Positions 1 through 4,469 of a DNA stretch of 10,479 bases are shown here, piece after piece. The position numbers and the translations under genes are program-made. Position 1 is the stretch's first letter; the number at the start of each line of letters is the position of its first letter. Source of the stretch: an uncultured beta proteobacterium (lineage in GTDB: Bacteria > Pseudomonadota > Gammaproteobacteria > Burkholderiales > Burkholderiaceae_C). The notes beneath the pieces were generated by a model. It was not told the DNA's origin, searched no databases, and saw only the letters and a program-made list of their open reading frames with translations. The DNA is taken from positions 1-10,479 of the forward strand of contig CAIYNH010000422.1 in assembly GCA_903927495.1 (NCBI GenBank), given 5' to 3'.

Positions 1-110
1 ATAATCCTTATGCCGGTCGGGGTTTGCAACCCCGACCGAAACGTTTGGATGCTTCAATAACTTTCGAAACCTTAAACGTTAAGAACGGGGTTGCAAACCC
101 CGTCCCGCTT
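1..110. repeat. Double-hairpin palindromic repeat, copy A
   Basis: This is the clearest copy of a roughly 100-bp element. The left hairpin has arms CGGTCGGGGTT (14-24) and AACCCCGACCG (28-38) around loop TGC. The right hairpin has arms ACGGGGTT (85-92) and AACCCCGT (96-103) around loop GCA. The two hairpin apices are reverse complements of each other, and AACGTTTGG (40-48) mirrors CCTTAAACGTT (70-80). The whole element is therefore an imperfect inverted repeat around a centre containing TTTCGAAA (62-69), and ends CCCGCTT. It lies 27 bp past the sulfotransferase stop. The architecture resembles BIMEs made of two opposed REP units; the family itself I cannot name. The leading ATAATCCTTA (1-10) is shared with copy C. 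Confidence 0.9.
85..103 (-). terminator. Possible terminator of the sulfotransferase gene
   Basis: On the minus strand, about 35 bases after the TAA, the 8-bp stem ACGGGGTT/AACCCCGT with loop TGC is followed by TTCTTAACG. The stem is GC-rich but the U tract is poor. It may terminate weakly, protect the mRNA 3' end, or do neither. Confidence 0.35.
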
Positions 111-137
111 GATTTGGTATACATTCGGAATAGCCAA

Positions 138-2702
138 TTACAAATGCTCATCAAACGTCAGTCGACGTTCTTTTTGTATCCGCATGGCTTCGGCTTCTTG
201 ATATCGTCCCACATACTGATAGGCCACCATTGTATTATGATACCAACCGACATGCCCTTTATGTCGTTTCAACGCGGCCTCAAGATGCGGCAAAGCTTCT
301 TGATAACGGCTTTGCTGCATTAAAGATACCCCCAACATGTGCATACCAGCAGCATGTTCGGGATGCTGTAGCAATAAGGCTTTAAATACCGGCTCGGCCA
401 GTTGCCCTTGATTCTCTGATAAATAAGCCATGCCTTTAAAAAACCAACCAGCCGGTAAGGTTTGCTCGGCAAAGGGTTCAGGTACGGCTAAAGGTTCAGC
501 CAACGCCTGCTCTAGCGGCGCTAAAAAATCCGCATAACGTCGCCATTTTTCTTTAGAGGTTTTATAAATAGGTTGTCGTACCTGCCAGACACTGGCGGTT
601 TTTACCGCCCGCTCCAGATTCTGATGGTTTAACACCGCCGGAGTCCAATCCAGGTTTAAATACGCCAACATTTTCCGTGCGGCCGCTTCGGTATCATCGA
701 CCACATCTTCATAACGTAGCGTTAACACCGGCTTGCTTAGCGTGGCATCCCAATGCGCCATCAAGTATTGATAATCAACCAGTTGTGAGCCTATATCGCC
801 CAAATCATAAGCAAAGCCCATACCGCCAAACTTGGCCTGATAATTAACAAAATAATTGGATATTGCCACATCACGCGGCTCACGCAAGACATGAATCACC
901 GGCGCATTAGGAAACAACAAACGCAGCAAACCGATATTCTCAAAATTATGCGGCAATTTATCAACAATGTACTTTGCATCTTTATCATAAGCACGCAACT
1001 CGGTTAACGCCTGCTCAGCAAATTTATAAACCAGCTCTTCAGACAAATCGACGATACATTCAGGATACACTTGCCCCGAACCGACATGCCGTTCCCATGC
1101 TTTTAAGCTCTGCATGACATCGGATAACATACCGATTTCACCCGCGACAAACACCTCCGGATGGCCGCCTAAAATTTGTTCCACCAAGGTCGTTCCAGAG
1201 CGCGGCATACCACAAATAAACACCGGCAGCACGGAGTCATGCCCCTGCCCTGCCCGTTGTTGATAAAACTCGCGACTAAAATAACGCTGTAACCGCAAAC
1301 AATAATCCCGATGATCATTAGCCTGATAAGTTAAATGCAGTCGACTGGCCTCATTCGCTTCTCGTGCAAATTGAAAAGCCCGCTCATAGTCTTTACGATG
1401 TTCATACACCGCCGCCAAATCAAACAACAAACCGCTTTTAACCGCGCCCTGCAAACTGGGGATATAAGCCATGCGTTCAATACCAGCCAACACCTCATCG
1501 TCATCAGGAAACCGCCGCGCGCTAATCAAGGCACCGTAACCGGCGATAGGATGATGCTCGGCGACCGATTCAAACAAGGCCGTCGCCTCTGTAACGCGCC
1601 CCCATTGCAACCACAAATGCCCCAAGCCCAGCTTGGCGGGAATAAACTCCGGCAATTGCGTCAAAGCGTCTTGATAATACTGCTCCGCCGCAGCTTCATC
1701 ACCGGCGTCAGCCATCACCTGCGCCATCGCCACCAAGGCTAGCGCTCGCTCATAGCCAATTTTTTCCTCGGTTAAGGTCAGTGCTGTTTCGGCGGCTTTA
1801 CGTGCCGCTTGCTCATCAAAATGTTGTTTGCCCATCTGCGCCAGTTGCGCCCATAAACCGGCATTGTCCGGTTCCAGTTGGGTGGCTTTATGTAAACACT
1901 GCAACACTTCACCGTAATGTCCCCGCACATTCGCCAAATCTGCCAAATGCGTCAGCAGCTCCACATTATCAGCATCATCGCGCAAGGCTTTACGAATCTG
2001 ATGCTCGGCCTCTTCATGTTTATCTTGTGCCGCCAATACCAACGACCATAACATCAGCGCTTTACTTTGCGCTACACCGGCGGCCAAGCCTTGCTGTATC
2101 GCCTGCTCTGCCTCCTCCCAGCGATCCAGCGCAATATAACTGTCTACCGCCGCCAATAGCCACTGTTCCAAGCCTTCTGCACCCAACTCCTGGGCTTGCT
2201 CTACATACGACAAAGCCTGTTCTGCATCACCCAGCGCCAGATAACACCGCGCCAAATTAACCAACAACGGCACATGCCGTTCCACCGGTGAATGCGCCAA
2301 GCCCTGAGTTAAATCATCCAGCGCCGCCGGCGCATAACCGCACTGTAACAACACCAAACCTCGGCGAATAACCGCCAACCAATAATCGGCCTGCAAAGCC
2401 AAGGCTGCTTCCAGATAAGGCATGGCCTTAGCCGGCTCATCCAACAAGATATAAATACCGGCAATATCCGTGAGTACTGCGGCATCCAGCAAGGGTAAAA
2501 CGTGCTCGGCTTCCAGTTGCAGCAATAGCTCTCTTGCCCGTTCACCCTGCTTGTTTTGCACCAACAAGGTACCGAATAAAGCTTGCAAATCCAACCGTTC
2601 GGGGGCGGTATTAATCGCCAACTCACACGCTTGCAAAGCTTCTGGCAACAACCCTTTTTGCTGCAATTGACGAATAGCGTCCAAGCTTAAAATAGGCATC
2701 AT
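138..2702 (-). CDS. TPR-sulfotransferase-TPR protein
   Basis: Probable PAPS-dependent sulfotransferase fused to tetratricopeptide repeats. The frame is open from an ATG at 2804, giving 888 residues, but I prefer the ATG at 2702, giving 854. The protein then begins MMPILSLDAIRQLQQKG, directly in a TPR-type helix, and the extra 34 residues look non-conserved. A candidate promoter at 2807-2834 would also start transcription near 2800, inside the longer form. From the 2702 start, residues 3 to about 485 are TPR helices with A/L/Y spacing such as PAKAMPYLEAALALQADYW. The sulfotransferase domain follows: GMPRSGTTLVEQIL at about 499-512 is the 5'-phosphosulfate loop, and HVLREPRDVAISNYF around 605-620 is the 3'-phosphate-binding part. 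This resembles Sulfotransfer_3 proteins. Two or more TPRs follow the catalytic domain, for example GRYQEAEAMRIQKERR near the end. The acceptor is unknown: it could be a protein, a glycan or a small molecule. No signal peptide is visible, so a cytoplasmic location is inferred. Confidence 0.9.
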   Translation of the reverse strand: MMPILSLDAIRQLQQKGLLPEALQACELAINTAPERLDLQALFGTLLVQNKQGERARELLLQLEAEHVLPLLDAAVLTDIAGIYILLDEPAKAMPYLEAALALQADYWLAVIRRGLVLLQCGYAPAALDDLTQGLAHSPVERHVPLLVNLARCYLALGDAEQALSYVEQAQELGAEGLEQWLLAAVDSYIALDRWEEAEQAIQQGLAAGVAQSKALMLWSLVLAAQDKHEEAEHQIRKALRDDADNVELLTHLADLANVRGHYGEVLQCLHKATQLEPDNAGLWAQLAQMGKQHFDEQAARKAAETALTLTEEKIGYERALALVAMAQVMADAGDEAAAEQYYQDALTQLPEFIPAKLGLGHLWLQWGRVTEATALFESVAEHHPIAGYGALISARRFPDDDEVLAGIERMAYIPSLQGAVKSGLLFDLAAVYEHRKDYERAFQFAREANEASRLHLTYQANDHRDYCLRLQRYFSREFYQQRAGQGHDSVLPVFICGMPRSGTTLVEQILGGHPEVFVAGEIGMLSDVMQSLKAWERHVGSGQVYPECIVDLSEELVYKFAEQALTELRAYDKDAKYIVDKLPHNFENIGLLRLLFPNAPVIHVLREPRDVAISNYFVNYQAKFGGMGFAYDLGDIGSQLVDYQYLMAHWDATLSKPVLTLRYEDVVDDTEAAARKMLAYLNLDWTPAVLNHQNLERAVKTASVWQVRQPIYKTSKEKWRRYADFLAPLEQALAEPLAVPEPFAEQTLPAGWFFKGMAYLSENQGQLAEPVFKALLLQHPEHAAGMHMLGVSLMQQSRYQEALPHLEAALKRHKGHVGWYHNTMVAYQYVGRYQEAEAMRIQKERRLTFDEHL

Positions 2703-2806
2703 AGTAAAGAATCTCTGATCAATAATCACACAGTTAAACGGCAGACACAAAGAGTCATTAGGCAGCATTGCCAATGCAATTCTTAAAGAAGGTTGCTGAG
2801 GCATTT

Positions 2807-2834
2807 TATATAGATTTTTTTAAATCACGGTAAA
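2807..2834 (-). promoter_or_regulatory. Candidate sigma70 promoter of the sulfotransferase gene
   Basis: Read on the minus strand, TTTACC (2834-2829) and TATATA (2812-2807) are separated by 16 bases in a very AT-rich stretch. Transcription would begin near 2800, leaving a leader of about 100 bases before the ATG at 2702. No convincing Shine-Dalgarno precedes the ATG at 2804. A weak AGAG lies about 11 bases ahead of 2702. The -35 box is imperfect and AT-rich DNA makes chance matches common. Confidence 0.35.
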
Positions 2835-2854
2835 ATTTTTCATGTGAGCCTCTC

Positions 2855-2956
2855 TATGCCGGTCGGGGTTTATAACCCCGACCGAAACGTTTAGATGCTT
2901 CAATGACTTTCGAAACCTTAAACGTTAAGAACGGGGTTGCAAACCCCGTCCCGCTT
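2855..2956. repeat. Double-hairpin palindromic repeat, copy B
   Basis: Full-length copy in the same orientation as copy A. The left hairpin keeps the perfect 11-bp stem (2860-2870 with 2874-2884) but its loop is TAT instead of TGC. The right hairpin (2931-2949) keeps the standard GCA loop. The central portion differs from copy A at only a few positions, for example TTTAGATG for TTTGGATG and AATGACTT for AATAACTT. It lies upstream of the sulfotransferase promoter region. Confidence 0.9.
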
Positions 2957-2960
2957 GGGT

Positions 2961-2981
2961 GTTATAAACCCCGTCCCACTT
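2961..2981. repeat. Orphan right-arm fragment of the palindromic repeat
   Basis: GTTATAAACCCCGTCCCACTT is seen here across 2961-2981, written in two pieces as GTTATAAACC and CCGTCCCACTT. It matches the right arm of the repeat (GTTGCAAACCCCGTCCCGCTT type) but carries an ATA-type loop. That is the complement of the TAT loop in copy B's left hairpin. No left arm of its own precedes it. Confidence 0.75.
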
Positions 2982-2988
2982 GTTGGTT

Positions 2989-3069
2989 ATAATCCTTATG
3001 CCGGTCGGGGTTTGCAACCCCGACCGAAACGTTTGGATGCTTCAATAGCTTTGCAACCCCGTCCCGCTT
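2989..3069. repeat. Internally deleted palindromic repeat, copy C
   Basis: The copy begins with the same ATAATCCTTA as copy A and has an intact left hairpin (arms 3002-3012 and 3016-3026, loop TGC). After GCTTCAATAGCTT it jumps to TTGCAACCCCGTCCCGCTT. The middle section and the left arm of the right hairpin are missing. The junction lies near 3050, where short TTGCAA homology could have driven the deletion. It ends 42 bp downstream of the vapC stop. Confidence 0.85.
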
Positions 3070-3111
3070 GGCACTTGGAAGTACAGCCAGCACTGGCTCA
3101 GAATATTTGTC

Positions 3112-3516
3112 TTATGACTCTAACCAATTTTCCATCAACAAACCTGGGACACGTTCAAATTCACGAAGATTATTACTGACTAATATAAGTCCTTGGCAGC
3201 GAGCTTGCGCAGCAATATGCAAATCATTAACGCCAATCGAATTACCCGATCGCTCTAAAACAGCTCGAATACTACCATAATGATAGGCTGCATTATCGCC
3301 ATAAGGTAAAGTGATTAATCGGCTACAAAAATCTTCGACTACCTCTAAATTACGGACTGGAAACTGACTTTTTTCTGCTCCATGCACCAACTCAGCCAAT
3401 GTAATAGCCGATATAGCCATACGACCCTGCTGCTTATTAAACATTGTCAAAACTTCAATGGGACGCTGTTTAATCACATAGATAACAATATTAGTATCAA
3501 GTAAATATTTCAACAT
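3112..3516 (-). CDS. vapC: VapC toxin, PIN-domain ribonuclease
   Basis: Toxin of a type II toxin-antitoxin system, 134 residues, the usual size for VapC. The PIN domain spans nearly the whole protein. Mg2+-binding acidic residues are visible: D7 in LLDTN, E42 in LAELVHGAEKS and D98 in GVNDLHIAAQA. LVSNNLREFERVPGL forms the conserved C-terminal motif with E119. The sequence closely follows the VagD/VapC pattern of enteric bacteria, including AEKSQ-P-RNLEVVE. Enteric VapC members cut initiator tRNA in the anticodon stem-loop and so stop translation; applying that target here is inference. The ATG at 3516 lies 14 bp after the vapB stop, consistent with co-transcription and coupling. No key residue is missing, so the toxin appears functional. 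Confidence 0.95.
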   Translation of the reverse strand: MLKYLLDTNIVIYVIKQRPIEVLTMFNKQQGRMAISAITLAELVHGAEKSQFPVRNLEVVEDFCSRLITLPYGDNAAYHYGSIRAVLERSGNSIGVNDLHIAAQARCQGLILVSNNLREFERVPGLLMENWLES

Positions 3517-3530
3517 AAGAAAATATCCAC

Positions 3531-3764
3531 TTAAAAACTATCGCGGTCATTTTGTTGCTGACTACCACGTTCAGTCATAAAGTCTTCACTAATAGATTGC
3601 TTGCCTAAAAAGAAACTATCCCAAGCTTGTTCGGCGGGAGCAATAATCCGCTCCAAGCCCACACTTCTAACATTCACCTTTTTTACTGTATCGGGAAAAC
3701 GCATTTCAACAGGAATTCGAACGGCTTGACTACGGTTATTAATAAAAACTGTACTGATTGACAT
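3531..3764 (-). CDS. vapB: VapB antitoxin, AbrB/VagC-type
   Basis: Antitoxin partner of the adjacent vapC, 77 residues from the ATG at 3764. An in-frame ATG at 3791 would add MYIPSWSKK. I reject it because GGAG at 3775-3772 sits 7 bases ahead of the 3764 ATG, and the family begins with this short beta strand. Residues 1 to about 45 form the swapped-hairpin AbrB-like DNA-binding domain, with the hallmark SQAVRIP at 12-18. The C-terminal tail, AWDSFFLGKQ at 47-56 followed by DFMTERG at 61-67, matches the VagC-type toxin-neutralising region. By family precedent, VapB binds VapC, blocks its active site, and with it represses its own promoter. The antitoxin-first order and short gap to vapC are typical. 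Confidence 0.93.
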   Translation of the reverse strand: MSISTVFINNRSQAVRIPVEMRFPDTVKKVNVRSVGLERIIAPAEQAWDSFFLGKQSISEDFMTERGSQQQNDRDSF

Positions 3765-3883
3765 TTTTTTACTCCAGCTTGGTATATACACAAACTATAT
3801 CCCACTTGTCTTGAGTAAAGCAACACTATTCCAAAACATAACCCAATAAAGAAAAGAAAGAAAAACAAAGACTGAATCGAATC
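3765..3883 (-). promoter_or_regulatory. vapBC upstream region with candidate promoter and operator
   Basis: Read on the minus strand, TTGCTT (3823-3818) and TATAGT (3799-3794) are 18 bases apart, a plausible sigma70 promoter for vapBC. Just downstream, GTATATAC (3789-3782) is a perfect 8-bp palindrome between the -10 box and the GGAG ribosome-binding site at 3775-3772. It is a reasonable candidate operator for VapBC autorepression. All of this is motif matching by eye in AT-rich DNA. Confidence 0.35.
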
Positions 3884-4029
3884 TGCCGGTCGGGGTTTGT
3901 AACTTATGCCGGTCGGGGTTTGCAACCCCGGCCGAAACGTTTGGCTAGCTCAATAACTTTCGAAACGTTAAACGTTAAGAACGGGGTTGCAAACCCCGTC
4001 CCGCTTCGTTGCAAACCCCGTCACGCTTG
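3884..4029. repeat. Palindromic-repeat cluster, copy D with two fragments
   Basis: A left-arm fragment comes first (TGCCGGTCGGGGTTTGTAAC, 3884-3903). A full copy follows at 3906-4006: left hairpin 3910-3920/3924-3934 with one G-T wobble from GGCCG in the right arm, right hairpin 3981-3999. A second right-arm fragment follows at 4007-4028 with CCCCGTCACGCTT. The copy also has TTTGGCTAGCTC where copy A has TTTGGATGCTTC. The cluster ends 2 bp before the giant gene's stop codon and lies about 120 bp upstream of vapB. Orientation is the same as all other copies. Confidence 0.9.
3981..3999 (-). terminator. Possible terminator of the giant surface-protein gene
   Basis: On the minus strand, 32 bases after the TGA, the stem ACGGGGTT/AACCCCGT with a 3-base loop is followed by TTCTTAACGTTT. 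This is the same arrangement as after the sulfotransferase gene. The U tract is poor, so termination efficiency is uncertain. Confidence 0.35.
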
Positions 4030-4031
4030 TG

Positions 4032-4469
4032 TCAGATAAACAATACATTCTGTGTGGTTAAATGCGTAGCGTTCGAATCACCGATGGTTATATGAAGACT
4101 ATTAGTTTTGTATACACGGGATCCGACTGTGACACTACTGTCATATTTGGATGATTTGGTTCTAGCTAATACCTCATGAATATTTAGTATACGTATAGTA
4201 TTTTGGATCGAGCTTTGAAAACCCCACGTCTTTCCCCAGCCAGATTGGATCTGGCCCGTGTTTTTAATCTCAGTTGAAATAATACTACCATTATGTTTTT
4301 CAAATCTAAGTATATCGTTACCGGTAAATCCAGACAAATTGAGCGTTAAATTGCTTAATGTTGTGTAAGGAGTCCCATCGCCTATATCAATCGTCAAGAT
4401 GGCGTTGCCCGATGCAAGTGCCGTGTTGGCTGTGGCGATAAGAGTCAGATCGGTTACACTAGTCAACGT
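4032..4469 (-). other. C-terminal tail of the giant protein
   Basis: The last 145 residues match no domain I recognise. The first 55 or so still look like beta-strands (LTLNLSGFTGNDILRFEKHNG). The rest is far richer in Lys and Arg than the upstream repeats, for example ARTKSSKYD and GSRVYKTNS, and its DNA is more AT-rich. It ends THLTTQNVLFI, a hydrophobic C-terminus that could belong to a type I secretion signal. The alternative is a degenerated or replaced end. I cannot decide between them. Confidence 0.5.

Larger units (their letters stand above)
2703..3111. other. Gene-free interval between vapC and the sulfotransferase gene
   Basis: This 409-base stretch holds no credible gene. From right to left it contains a 42-base spacer after the vapC stop, with a small imperfect palindrome AGCCAG-CA-CTGGCT at 3085-3098. 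Next comes the palindromic repeat cluster at 2855-3069. The remainder is the AT-rich upstream region of the sulfotransferase gene with its candidate promoter. Short plus-strand reading frames here merely translate the repeats. Confidence 0.75.

Noticed and set aside
1..110. CRISPR-like repeats
   Set aside because: Copies are about 100 bp, few, widely scattered and separated by genes. There are no regular spacers and no cas genes.
24..323. Plus-strand frame of 99 codons across copy A
   Set aside because: Its first third translates the palindromic repeat and the rest is antisense to the sulfotransferase gene.
3085..3098. Small palindrome AGCCAG-CA-CTGGCT as the vapC terminator
   Set aside because: The fully paired form leaves a 2-base loop and no T-run follows on the minus strand. 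It may be chance.
2937..3179. Plus-strand frame of 80 codons over copies B and C
   Set aside because: It translates repeat sequence, including the same QPRPKRLDAS peptide as at copy A, then runs antisense into vapC.
3683..3925. Minus-strand frame of 80 codons overlapping vapB
   Set aside because: It starts in the repeat cluster and overlaps vapB in another frame. A hydrophobic stretch (LFFFLFFIGLCFGIVLLY) looks membrane-like but comes from a T-rich intergenic strand, and no ribosome-binding site is seen.
2855..4029. Integron cassette array, with the palindromic elements acting as attC sites around a toxin-antitoxin cassette
   Set aside because: Same-orientation genes, each followed by an imperfect palindrome, and a TA cassette do fit. 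However, the elements lack recognisable RYYYAAC and GTTRRRY ends, they form two separate hairpins, no integrase is visible, and a gene over 6 kb is not a typical cassette.
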